Positions 51,815 through 59,944 of a stretch of DNA of 60,069 bases are shown one piece after another. The translations under genes and the position numbers were made by a program. Below the pieces are notes generated by a model, which ran no database searches, was not told where the DNA came from, and was given only the letters and a program-made list of their open reading frames with translations. The stretch lies in NCBI GenBank assembly GCA_905209455.1, contig CAJLTA010000013.1:1-60069 (forward strand), given 5' to 3'. This stretch comes from an uncultured Collinsella sp. Lineage in GTDB: Bacteria > Actinomycetota > Coriobacteriia > Coriobacteriales > Coriobacteriaceae. Every line of letters starts with the position of its first letter. Position 1 is the first letter of the stretch.

Positions 51815-54076
51815 TTACGCTTTCTTGGCAGGAGCCTTAACAGCAGCTGCCTTGGCCTTGGGAGCGGCCTTTTTGGTGGCCGCCTTCTTGGCCGTGGTGG
51901 ACTTGGCCGCGGCCTTGGCAGCGGGCTTGGCAGCCTTCGCCTTAGCCGGAGCCTTCTTAGCAGCCGCGACCTTGGGCTTCACCGAAGACGCACGCTTGCG
52001 CGTCGCCTTCTTGGGCTCCTCGACCACGGGCGGCTTGTAGCTGCTGGGACCGAGGCGCTTAAGCACCACGCCCGCCAGACCGGGCACCTTAATCTCGATG
52101 GAGTCCATCTGCCCGTTCCAGGGATAGGGCTCGCTCGAGCAGGTGTAGGGCTCCTCACCGGCGTATCCGCTGCCGCCAAACTCGGGACGGTCGGAATCAA
52201 AGATGACCTCCCAGTCACCCTCGCGCGGCACGCCCACGCGGAAGCTCTCGTAGCTCGCCGGGTCAAAGTTGATCAGGATCACCAGGTCGTCATCAACGTC
52301 CTCGCCCTGGCGCACAAAGCTCACGATGGACTGCTTGGAGTTATCCGCGTCGATCCAGGTAAAGCCGTCGTCGGTGTAGCCGCGCTCGTACAGGGCGGGC
52401 TCGGCGGTGTACAGGTGGTTGAGCGCCTTAATGAACGCCTGATGATGACGGTGGGTCTCGTACTGCTCGGTCAAGAACCACTGAATGGACTCGTAGTAGC
52501 GCCATTCAATAAACTGGCCGATCTCGTTGCCCATAAAGTTGAGCTTGGCACCGGGATGCGTCATCTGGTAGAAGGCGAGCGTGCGCAGGCCGGCAAACTG
52601 ACGCCACCAGTCGCCCGGCATGCGGCCGATGAGCGAGCACTTGCCGTGCACGACCTCGTCGTGGCTCAGCGGGCAAATATAGTTCTCGGTAAAGGCGTAC
52701 ATGATGGAGAACGTGAGCAGGCCGTGGTTGCCGGGGCGCCACGGAAAATCGGTCTGCATGTAGTGCAGGGTGTCGTTCATCCAGCCCATGTCCCACTTGT
52801 AGTGGAAGCCCAGGCCGCCGTCCTGCGGCGGATAGGTCACGAGCGGCCACGCGGTGGACTCCTCGGCCATCATCATCACGTCGGGGTAGTGCGCCTCAAC
52901 AGCGCAGTTGACCTGACGGATAAACGCGCTGGCGTCCAGGTCCTCCTCGGTGCCGTACTTGTTGAACTTCTTTTGGCCGGGATCGTCGATGCCAAAGTTG
53001 AGGTACAGCATGCTGGACACGCCGTCCATGCGAATGCCGTCCACGTGGAAGTTCTCGAGCCAATACAGCACGTTGGAGACCAAGAAGGAGCGGACCTCGC
53101 CGCGGGCGAAGTCAAACTTGTGCGTGCCCCAGTTGGGGTGAATCTCGTGCTCAAACAGCATGTGGCCGTTAAAGGTGGCAAGACCGTGGGAGTCGGCGCA
53201 AAAACCGCCGGGCACCCAGTCCATGATCACGCCGATGCCCGCCTCGTGGCACGCATCGATAAAGTGCATGAGCTGCTGCGGGTTGCCGTAGCGCGACGTG
53301 GCGGCGTAGTAGCCGGTCGTCTGGTAGCCCCAGGAGCCGTCGAAGGGATGCTCCATAAGCGGCATGACCTCGATATGCGTATAGCCCATGTCGCGCACGT
53401 AGTCCACGAGCTCCACCGACAAGTCGTCGTAGGTGTAGAACTCGCCGCGCTGCGCGGGGAAGGGGTCCATGGGGCCGGGGTAGTTGCCGTACTCGTCGGG
53501 CTCGCCCTGCGGCGCGTCGCCGTGGCGCTTCCACGAGCCAATATGTACCTCGTAGATGTTAAGCGGTTGCGACATGTGGTTGTGCCCGGCGCGGCGCTTG
53601 AGCCACGCGGCGTCGTTCCACTTGTAACCATCGAGGGTCCACAGCACGCTCGCCGTTCCCGGAGGGCACTCGGCCTTAAAAGCATACGGATCGGCCTTGT
53701 AGAGCTTTTCGCCCTCGTTGGTTTCGATGAGATATTTATAGAGCTGGCCCTGCTCGGCGCCAGGAATAAAGCCTTCCCAAATAGCGCTCGTATGCACGGG
53801 CACCAGCGGGTTGGCTTCCTCATCCCAGTCGTTAAATTCGCCAATGACATGGACACTCTTTACGTCGGGCGCCCAAACGCAAAAGCGCCAGCCGCGCGTA
53901 CGGTTCTGCGTGTCGGGATGCGCGCCCATCTTTTCCCAGCTGCGCTCCCACATACCAATGCCAAACAGGTAGACATCGTCCTTGGAGAGCTCCGGTGCGT
54001 GCGGAGCCGGTTTGCGGGTTGCGGGCTTTTTAGCCGTTGGCTTTAGCTTTGAATCGCTCACGTTTGATCCCATCAT
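51815..54076 (-). CDS. glgB: 1,4-alpha-glucan branching enzyme with lysine/alanine-rich ends
   Basis: 753 residues from the start chosen here. A Lys/Pro/Ala N-terminus, CBM48-like domain (RFCVWAPDVKSVHVIGEFNDW), GH13 core with FHVDGIRMDGVSSMLYL (nucleophile), MAEESTAW (acid/base) and PLSHDEVVHGKCSL, then a C-domain. The last 75 or so residues (TRKRASSVKPKVAAAKK onward) are histone H1-like, as in GlgA. The open frame reaches a TTG at 54121, but two ATGs (54076, 54073) or a GTG at 54061 are likelier starts; no strong ribosome site decides. Downstream, 51721-51814 holds only the glgP leader. Confidence 0.93.
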   Translation of the reverse strand: MMGSNVSDSKLKPTAKKPATRKPAPHAPELSKDDVYLFGIGMWERSWEKMGAHPDTQNRTRGWRFCVWAPDVKSVHVIGEFNDWDEEANPLVPVHTSAIWEGFIPGAEQGQLYKYLIETNEGEKLYKADPYAFKAECPPGTASVLWTLDGYKWNDAAWLKRRAGHNHMSQPLNIYEVHIGSWKRHGDAPQGEPDEYGNYPGPMDPFPAQRGEFYTYDDLSVELVDYVRDMGYTHIEVMPLMEHPFDGSWGYQTTGYYAATSRYGNPQQLMHFIDACHEAGIGVIMDWVPGGFCADSHGLATFNGHMLFEHEIHPNWGTHKFDFARGEVRSFLVSNVLYWLENFHVDGIRMDGVSSMLYLNFGIDDPGQKKFNKYGTEEDLDASAFIRQVNCAVEAHYPDVMMMAEESTAWPLVTYPPQDGGLGFHYKWDMGWMNDTLHYMQTDFPWRPGNHGLLTFSIMYAFTENYICPLSHDEVVHGKCSLIGRMPGDWWRQFAGLRTLAFYQMTHPGAKLNFMGNEIGQFIEWRYYESIQWFLTEQYETHRHHQAFIKALNHLYTAEPALYERGYTDDGFTWIDADNSKQSIVSFVRQGEDVDDDLVILINFDPASYESFRVGVPREGDWEVIFDSDRPEFGGSGYAGEEPYTCSSEPYPWNGQMDSIEIKVPGLAGVVLKRLGPSSYKPPVVEEPKKATRKRASSVKPKVAAAKKAPAKAKAAKPAAKAAAKSTTAKKAATKKAAPKAKAAAVKAPAKKA

Positions 54077-54258
54077 GACGCGGCAGCGTGTTGCCTTGGT
54101 GACTAGATGCGAAAGGTCCAAGGCTGCACGAATCGAAGGGACGGCGAAGTTTCTGTGATTCGTTCCACCTCGCGTGCTCGGTGGAACTTTCGGCAGAAAC
54201 TACGATAACACCTGTGCGTTAGTTTTATGGACGAAAGCGGATTTGCGGGAGCGTTTAA

Positions 54259-54384
54259 TCGGTAAGCGATATGTTTATACCACTGGCAGAATTGCCGTGG
54301 TAAAACTCTTGACAGTTTTACCAATTAGGGTTTCAAAATTGTTAGCCTGACGTTTGGTAAAACGTTTTTAGCAGGTTGTTTACC
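54259..54384. promoter_or_regulatory. Divergent promoter region of glgB and the HAD gene, with GGTAAAAC inverted repeats
   Basis: GGTAAAAC (54299-54306) and GTTTTACC (54315-54322) form a perfect inverted repeat with an eight-base spacer that overlaps a TTGACA (54309-54314). GGTAAAAC (54356-54363) and GTTTACC (54378-54384) make a second, looser pair. On the minus strand a TATAAA box (54274-54279) may serve glgB. The rest of 54077-54258 shows no gene. This looks like a sugar-responsive operator region, possibly for a LacI-family regulator. Confidence 0.5.
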
Positions 54385-54407
54385 ATTTGACATTGAAAGG
54401 TTCGTTT

Positions 54408-55097
54408 ATGTCCCATACCGCCGCTCCCAAGGTTGCTTTTATTTTCGATTGCGACGGCACACTGGTTAATAGCACCCCCGTTTGGGCCTATGCCCAGCCC
54501 GAATTATTGCACCGCCACGGGATTGACGTGACCGTGGATGACTTTGCCCAATTTGAGCACCTGTCGCTGGAGGACGAGTGCCAGGCCTACCACGATACGT
54601 GGGGCATTGGCGCGAATGGCGAGGAGCTGTATCGCGAGCTGGGCGACATCCTGATCGATGGCTACTCCAAGGTGCCGCCTCGCGAGGGCCTGCTTGCATT
54701 TTTGAAGCAGGCGCAGGAGGCCGGTATTGCCATGTGCGTTGCCACGTCCACGCCGGCCAAGCTGGTTAAGTCTGCGCTAGCAGGTGCCGGGATCGATGCC
54801 TACATGGAGTTTGTGACCACGACGGGCGAGGCGGGGCGCTCCAAGCAGTTCTCCGATGTGTACGAGCTGGCGCTGCGTCGCCTGGAAGAGCGCCACGAGT
54901 GCAAGTTTGAGCGCGCATGGGTGTTTGAGGACGCCGTCTTTGGCCTAAAGAGCTCTGGCTCCGCCGGCTTTAAGCGCGTGGGCATCTATGATCCGCACGG
55001 CCGCATGAAGCGCGACGACGTGCGCGACAACTGCGATATCTTTATCGATAGCTACGAGGAGCTGAATCTACCCCGCGTGCTTTCGTTTGAGGGATAG
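54408..55097 (+). CDS. HAD-superfamily phosphatase, beta-phosphoglucomutase-like
   Basis: 229 residues. Motif I FIFDCDGTLVNSTPVW, helical cap (about 25-95), motif II CVATSTPAKL, motif III lysine near GRSKQFSDVY, and motif IV AWVFEDAVFGLKSS. Cytoplasmic. Candidates are beta-phosphoglucomutase or a sugar-phosphate phosphatase; divergence from glgB and shared GGTAAAAC sites favour alpha-glucan metabolism. ATG 54408 is preceded by GAAAGG. Confidence 0.88.
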   Translation: MSHTAAPKVAFIFDCDGTLVNSTPVWAYAQPELLHRHGIDVTVDDFAQFEHLSLEDECQAYHDTWGIGANGEELYRELGDILIDGYSKVPPREGLLAFLKQAQEAGIAMCVATSTPAKLVKSALAGAGIDAYMEFVTTTGEAGRSKQFSDVYELALRRLEERHECKFERAWVFEDAVFGLKSSGSAGFKRVGIYDPHGRMKRDDVRDNCDIFIDSYEELNLPRVLSFEG

Positions 55098-55106
55098 GCG
55101 AGGGCT

Positions 55107-55748
55107 GTGGCTTGCAAGGTATTAGTTGTCTGCGGCTCGCCCGTGGTGGCGAGCACAGATCTGTTGCGGAGGCTAGCAGGGGAGTGCGACCACGTTGTCG
55201 CCGTGGACCGCGGGCTCGACGCACTGCTGGGCGCTGGCCTGGGCTGCGACGTATATGTGGGGGATGCCGACACGGTGAGCGACGCGGGTCGTACGTTGGT
55301 CGATGCCGCCGAAGCCTTTGAAGTAGAGCGCCACGACCCGTACAAGGACTATACCGATCTGGCGCTGGCGCTCGATTCCGTCCGTCGTCGCTGGCCGGGT
55401 GCCGAAGTAGTTGCGACCTGCGCCACCGGCGGCCGTCCTGATATGGCGCTTTCCGTACTGGGCCTGCTCGCAGGCTACGATGACGCCCCAGTCTGGATTG
55501 CCGAGGACGAGACCACGGCCCGCATCCTTCGCGCAGGTGAATCGTGGACCATCGAAGGCGCCGAAGGCAAGACGTTCTCCATTATCGCCATTGCCCCCAA
55601 CACCGAGGTAAGCGAACACGGCCTAGAGTGGGAGCTAGATTACAGTCCTCTGGGCCTGTTAGCCGACACGGGCATCAGCAACGTTGTCAGGTCAACAGCC
55701 ACAATCCAAGTCCACACCGGCACCGCCATCGCTTACTTATATCATTAG
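55107..55748 (+). CDS. Thiamine pyrophosphokinase family protein
   Basis: 213 residues. VVAVDRGLDALLGAGLGCDVYVGDADTVSD (in parts) and KDYTDLALALD are the ThiN/TPK catalytic-domain signatures, with CATGGRPDMALSVLGLL next and a smaller C-terminal beta domain ending in TGTAIAYLYH. It would convert thiamine to thiamine diphosphate. The start is GTG 55107, nine bases after the HAD stop, with GCGAGGG as ribosome site; the two genes are probably co-transcribed. Confidence 0.85.
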   Translation: MACKVLVVCGSPVVASTDLLRRLAGECDHVVAVDRGLDALLGAGLGCDVYVGDADTVSDAGRTLVDAAEAFEVERHDPYKDYTDLALALDSVRRRWPGAEVVATCATGGRPDMALSVLGLLAGYDDAPVWIAEDETTARILRAGESWTIEGAEGKTFSIIAIAPNTEVSEHGLEWELDYSPLGLLADTGISNVVRSTATIQVHTGTAIAYLYH

Positions 55749-55776
55749 GCATTTAGAGTCTGACTCAAAAAAGTCC

Positions 55777-55805
55777 TTGCATGCCGCGCCAACTTCCCCT
55801 ATAGT
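55777..55805 (+). promoter_or_regulatory. Promoter of tRNA-Ala
   Basis: TTGCAT (55777-55782) and TATAGT (55800-55805) are separated by exactly 17 bases, ending 13 bp before the tRNA. Confidence 0.8.
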
Positions 55806-55818
55806 ATCTCCTCGTCAC

Positions 55819-55894
55819 GGGGGCGTAGCTCAGCTGGGAGAGCGCTTGACTGGCAGTCAAGAGGTCAGGGGTTCGATCCCCCTCGTCTCCACCA
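55819..55894 (+). tRNA. tRNA-Ala (anticodon GGC)
   Basis: A 76-base cloverleaf: acceptor GGGGGCG pairs with CGTCTCC (two G-T pairs), D-arm AGCTCAGCTGGGAGAGC, anticodon stem-loop CTTGA-CTGGCAG-TCAAG with anticodon GGC, T-loop GTTCGATC, and CCA encoded at 55892-55894. Confidence 0.96.
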
Positions 55895-55904
55895 TCGTGA
55901 ATGC

Positions 55905-55935
55905 AAAGGCCTTCGGTATTCCGAAGGCCTTTTTT
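55905..55935 (+). terminator. Intrinsic terminator after tRNA-Ala
   Basis: AAAGGCCTTCGG and CCGAAGGCCTTT form a 12-pair stem with loop TATT, ending in a T6 run. The following 56680-55936 spacer (745 bp) has no gene and holds the polysaccharide-operon promoter and leader. Confidence 0.93.
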
Positions 55936-56343
55936 CATGCCAAAATACCTCGCGCCGCAAACCCCTCCTACGCCAACAAAAAGTTGCACAATTTATTTCC
56001 CATGTCTGTACATAGTTTGTTAGACAAGCGCAATTACCAGTGCAGCTCGCTGCTCCATTTGGGCTTCAGGATCATCCTTAATCACCGCTCGCACCCCAAT
56101 AACCTGCATCAATGTGAACAACTTCCCAAAACAACCCCCTTAAGCACGCCAAATGAACGATATGTTGTCCGATGCAGCCTAAATCAGTTTTGCTACCAGC
56201 TTGTGCTAGGATACCTAACGTTACATGAGTTCAACTGTGCTCGCGGCTCCAGCAAGCCACAAAGCGCAGGGTCGATCAGCATCCGGCCGTAACGGCGGTG
56301 TTAGATAAACCAAGAGCTCCAATATTGATTGCCATGCGCGATT

Positions 56344-56371
56344 TTGCAATTGCTATGCGGCTATTTATAAG
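56344..56371 (+). promoter_or_regulatory. Candidate promoter of the polysaccharide operon
   Basis: TTGCAA (56344-56349) and TATAAG (56366-56371) with a 16-base spacer. It would give a leader of about 300 bases before the antiterminator gene, and both leader hairpins would be inside the transcript. Confidence 0.4.
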
Positions 56372-56432
56372 TTCGTTTTAGGCAGTTCTATAAGTTGCTA
56401 CGGCAAATCACAGCAGTTCTTCAGCTGTTTGT

Positions 56433-56516
56433 GTGCGGTCCAGTTTTGTACCCGCTTGACTGGCCCGCACGCAGCCAGCTGGGGTCGCGGTCTTTTATGC
56501 GATACACGTCCGCGAC
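56433..56516 (+). ncRNA. Dual-hairpin leader of the polysaccharide operon
   Basis: Hairpin 1: 56433-56444 with 56459-56470 (12 pairs, one mismatch, 14-base loop). Hairpin 2: 56484-56490 with 56510-56516 (GTCGCGG/CCGCGAC, 19-base loop). They are 13 bases apart in the leader ahead of a NusG-family antiterminator gene. This resembles the arrangement in which LoaP-type antiterminators recognise leader RNA hairpins. Confidence 0.5.
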
Positions 56517-56680
56517 TCTAGCAACTGCACTCATACATACCGTTCACGGTGGGGCAGAGCCACGTGCTTGTCTGACTGGGCTCAGGGTTTGAATATGGAG
56601 AGCCTTCGAGCATGAGCGCCCTGGCGAAGCCATACCCAAACCCCGTGAGCCACACGTAAGACAGCAAGGGGGTGGTGCTC

Positions 56681-57203
56681 GTGTGGTATGTGATCCAGGT
56701 CATTAACGGTCGCGAAGACGTAATGCGCGAGCGCATCGAGCGCATGGTGCCGGCGAGCGCCATGCAGGAGCTCTTTTATCCCCAATTTCAAACCGAGATC
56801 AAAGTACACGGCGAATGGGTCAATACGACCAAGCCGCTCTTTCCCGGTTATCTTATCTGCGATACGGCAGATCCCCGTACCGTGCAACAGTATCTGCTGC
56901 GTATGGACGACTTTGCCCGAGTGTTATCCCAGGACGGTCAATTTTGTGCCGCTGGCAAAAGAAGAGGTCCAGCTTATTGGCGGCTTTACGCATAGGGGAG
57001 ACCGCGTAGTGCCCATGAGCGAGGCCCTAAAAGACGGTGACCAGGTCATAGTGACGGCAGGTCCACTGCTGGGCCACGAAGGCCTTATCAAAACCATTAA
57101 CAGACGCAAGAGCACTGCTTATTTGGAGCTCGACCTGTGCGGTCGACGCGTAACTACGCGCGTTGGCCTTGCCGTGCTTTCGGCCGAGCAGCGTGTGATG
57201 TGA
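56681..57203 (+). pseudogene. NusG-family transcription antiterminator (LoaP/UpxY-like), frameshifted
   Basis: The first frame (GTG 56681 to stop 56995, 104 residues) gives a NusG N-terminal domain: WYVIQVINGREDVMRERIER, AMQELFYPQ and TKPLFPGYLICDT. It loses its frame after LSQDGQF. The second frame continues as VPLAKEEVQLIGGFTH and a KOW domain (DGDQVIVTAGPLLGHEGLIK) to 57203. Removing one T from TTTT (56942-56945) restores a single 173-residue protein. AAGGGGG lies eight bases before 56681. Such proteins let RNA polymerase read through long capsule or exopolysaccharide operons. It may be a pseudogene, a switchable frame, or a sequencing error. Confidence 0.8.
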
Positions 57204-57233
57204 AACCTTAAAAAGGCGATCGCCTAGCTGTAG

Positions 57234-58043
57234 ATGGTCGCTACACAGAACAGGGAGGCTCCCCGAACCGGGGACGAAGTGTTGGAAGAGAACGTGTCGG
57301 ATAAAACAGAATATGCAACGGATGTGCCCGCAGGGGCGGCGCTGATTGCTCAGGCCATGGACCGGCGTGAGGACGCCGGTCGCTACAAGGCCATGCAATC
57401 CATCATGGACTGGGATCGCTCGCGCCTGGCCTATAGGGCCGTCAAGCGCACCTTTGACATCGTGTTCAGCGGTGCCGTGCTCGTCGTAATCGCAATTCCC
57501 AGCTTGGTGCTGGCAGCGCTCATCCGCCTGGAGAGCGAGGGCAGCCCCTTCTACAGCCAGATCCGCGTTGGCCAGACCCGCCCCGACGGCAGCCTGACCA
57601 CCTTCCGCATGTGGAAGTTCCGCAGCATGTACAAGGACGCCGACGAGCGCCTCTCCGAGCTCAAGGAGCAAAACGAGATCGCCGGCGCCATGTTCAAGAT
57701 GAGGGAAGACCCCCGCGTCACCAAGATCGGCAGGTTCATCCGCAAGCACTCCATCGACGAGTTCCCGCAGTTCCTGAACGTGTTTCTGGGCCAGATGTCC
57801 GTCTTCGGCCCGCGCCCGCCGCTGCCGAACGAGGTGTCGGAGTACACGGAATACGACCTGCAGCGTCTTGCCGTGAAGCCTGGCATCACCGGCTGGTGGC
57901 AAGTCACTGAGCGTAACTCGACTGGATTCGACGGGATGGTCCGACGCGATCTGGAATATATAGCCAAAAGAGGCGCTTTCTTCGATTTGAAAATAATCCT
58001 ACTCACATTGATTGAGGTTGTCAGCGGAAATGGCGCTTGCTAA
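57234..58043 (+). CDS. Undecaprenyl-phosphate sugar-1-phosphate transferase (initiating glycosyltransferase)
   Basis: 269 residues. A polar N-terminus (about 1-65), KRTFDIVFSGAVLVVIAIPS (membrane helix), then the bacterial sugar-transferase domain with FRMWKFRSMYKDAD, RVTKIGRFIRKHSIDEFPQ, VFGPRPPLPNEV and GITGWWQVTERN. It belongs to the WbaP/PglC class that loads the first sugar onto the lipid carrier at the inner face of the membrane. The start is uncertain (weak ribosome site); GTGs farther in are alternatives. It overlaps the next gene by 14 bases. Confidence 0.92.
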   Translation: MVATQNREAPRTGDEVLEENVSDKTEYATDVPAGAALIAQAMDRREDAGRYKAMQSIMDWDRSRLAYRAVKRTFDIVFSGAVLVVIAIPSLVLAALIRLESEGSPFYSQIRVGQTRPDGSLTTFRMWKFRSMYKDADERLSELKEQNEIAGAMFKMREDPRVTKIGRFIRKHSIDEFPQFLNVFLGQMSVFGPRPPLPNEVSEYTEYDLQRLAVKPGITGWWQVTERNSTGFDGMVRRDLEYIAKRGAFFDLKIILLTLIEVVSGNGAC

Positions 58044-58836
58044 AGAGACAAGAGAGAAACACGAAGACGCCAGTTCAAGGGCTGTTCTTCCCGGGCGAAT
58101 TGAAATCTTGGGCGCACCCGTCGACCCCTGGACGATGGAGCAGACCGTCGAGGCGACCGACGCTCTCATCAAGGAGGGACGCTTCGCCCACCTAATCGGC
58201 GTGAACGCCGACAAGCTGCTGCAGATGCGCGACGATCCCGAGATGGACGCGTGCGTGCGCCGATGCGAAATCGTGAATGCCGATGGCGCGTCCATGGTCA
58301 TGGCCGCCAGGAAGCTGGGCGTGGACCTGCCCGGGCGCGTGGCCGGAATCGACCTCATGTGGGAGCTGTGCGGACTGGCTGAGCGCGAGGGGCACAGGGT
58401 CTACCTGCTGGGCGCCAAGGCCGAGGTGGTCGCAAAAACCGCAGGGGTACTGTCCGAGAGGTATCCCAACATTGTCCTCGCTGGCTACCGTGACGGCTAC
58501 TTCGGCGACGACGAGTTCGACGCCGTGATAGCCGAGGTTGAGCAGACTAGACCCGACATCGTTTTCGTAGGCATTACCTCGCCCAAGAAGGAGCGCCTGA
58601 TCGAGCGTTTCCGCGAGCTGGGCGCAATGGGCGCATTCGTGGGCGTGGGCGGCTCGTTCGACGTCGTCTCCGGCAACATCCCACGAGCCCCGATGTGGAT
58701 GCAGCGCGCGAACCTGGAGTGGCTCTTCCGCATGATGCAGGAGCCTAAGCGCCTGGTGAAGCGCTATCTAGTCGGTAACACCCGTTTCTACATGCTTCTC
58801 CGCAAGGAGTCAAAGAGGAGCAAGGCCAATGTCTAA
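58030..58836 (+). CDS. WecG/TagA/CpsF family glycosyltransferase
   Basis: 268 residues, GT26. ILGAPVDPWTMEQTVEAT, HLIGVNADKLLQMRDDPE, NADGASMVMAARKLG, RVAGIDLMWEL and GITSPKKERLIE are the family motifs; FVGVGGSFDVVSGNIPRAP follows. It adds the second sugar, typically N-acetylmannosamine or its uronate, to the lipid carrier. With the epimerase downstream this fits ManNAc chemistry. ATG 58030 lies inside the previous gene, so it is translationally coupled. Confidence 0.93.
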   Translation: MALAKETREKHEDASSRAVLPGRIEILGAPVDPWTMEQTVEATDALIKEGRFAHLIGVNADKLLQMRDDPEMDACVRRCEIVNADGASMVMAARKLGVDLPGRVAGIDLMWELCGLAEREGHRVYLLGAKAEVVAKTAGVLSERYPNIVLAGYRDGYFGDDEFDAVIAEVEQTRPDIVFVGITSPKKERLIERFRELGAMGAFVGVGGSFDVVSGNIPRAPMWMQRANLEWLFRMMQEPKRLVKRYLVGNTRFYMLLRKESKRSKANV

Positions 58837-59944
58837 GAAGAAAGTAATGCTCGTCTTCGGCACCCGCCCGGAGGCGATCAAGATGTGCCCGCTTGTGAAT
58901 GAGCTGAAGGCGCGCGCTGATGAGTTCGAAACCGTCGTCACCGTGACCGGCCAGCACCGTGAGATGCTCGACCAGGTCCTGCGCGTCTTCGACGTGACGC
59001 CCGACCACGACCTGGCGATCATGAAGCCGGGCCAGACACTGTTTGACGTTACGTGCGACGTTCTGCTCAAGCTCAAGGCGGTCCTCGAGGACGAGAAACC
59101 CGACGTGGTTCTGGTTCACGGCGACACCACGACCAGCTTTGCGGCGGCCCTCGCGTGCTTCTACCTGCAAATTCCCATTGGCCATGTCGAGGCCGGCCTG
59201 CGCACGCACGACATCTACAGCCCCTGGCCGGAGGAGTTCAACCGCCAGGCCGTCGACATCGTGAGCGAGTACTACTTCGCACCCACGGAGGCGAGCAAGC
59301 AGAACCTGCTCGGCGAGGGCAAGCCCGAGTCCTCAATCTGGGTCACCGGCAACACCGGAATCGACGCCCTGCGCACCACCGTGCGAGAGGGGTACTCCCA
59401 TCCCGAGCTCGAGTGGGCGGAGGGCTCCCGCCTCATCCTCATCACGGCGCACCGCCGCGAGAACCTGGGCGAGCCCATGCACCGCATGTTCCGCGCCATC
59501 CGCCGCGTGATGGAGGAGCATCCCGACACCAAGGCGATCTACCCCATTCACATGAACCCGCTCGTCCGCAAGGCGGCCCACGAAGAGCTCGACGGTTTCG
59601 AACGTCTGCACATCATCGACCCGCTCGAGGTTCTCGACTTCCACAACTTCATGGCCGCGAGCCACCTCATCCTCACCGACTCTGGCGGCATCCAGGAGGA
59701 GGCGCCTAGCCTAGGCAAGCCGGTGCTCGTGATGCGCGACACCACTGAGCGCCCCGAGGGCGTGGCCGCCGGCACGCTGAAGCTCGTCGGCACCGAGGAG
59801 GACGTCATCTACCGTGAGTTCAGTTGCCTTCTCTCCGATCAGGCTGAGTACGAGGCTATGAGCCGCGCCTCGAACCCCTATGGTGACGGGCATGCGAGCG
59901 AGCGGATCGCGGACGTACTGGCGGACGGTGAATACCGTGGGTAA
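58829..59944 (+). CDS. wecB: UDP-N-acetylglucosamine 2-epimerase (non-hydrolysing)
   Basis: 371 residues. MLVFGTRPEAIKMCPLVNEL, VTGQHREMLDQVL, VLVHGDTTTSFAAALA, GHVEAGLRTHD, ITAHRRENLG and LTDSGGIQEEAPSLGKPVL are WecB/MnaA signatures. It makes UDP-ManNAc for the neighbouring TagA-like enzyme. GAGGAG lies nine bases before ATG 58829; the gene overlaps both neighbours. Confidence 0.96.
   Translation: MSKKKVMLVFGTRPEAIKMCPLVNELKARADEFETVVTVTGQHREMLDQVLRVFDVTPDHDLAIMKPGQTLFDVTCDVLLKLKAVLEDEKPDVVLVHGDTTTSFAAALACFYLQIPIGHVEAGLRTHDIYSPWPEEFNRQAVDIVSEYYFAPTEASKQNLLGEGKPESSIWVTGNTGIDALRTTVREGYSHPELEWAEGSRLILITAHRRENLGEPMHRMFRAIRRVMEEHPDTKAIYPIHMNPLVRKAAHEELDGFERLHIIDPLEVLDFHNFMAASHLILTDSGGIQEEAPSLGKPVLVMRDTTERPEGVAAGTLKLVGTEEDVIYREFSCLLSDQAEYEAMSRASNPYGDGHASERIADVLADGEYRG

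Noticed and set aside
51800..54046. 748-codon open frame on the plus strand opposite glgB
   Set aside because: It mirrors the antisense of a G+C-rich gene, lacks recognisable domains, and glgB on the minus strand has all family motifs.
55936..56340. A small gene in the gap after tRNA-Ala
   Set aside because: The open frames there lack ribosome sites and family signatures and run through the tRNA and terminator; the gap is better read as promoter and leader DNA.
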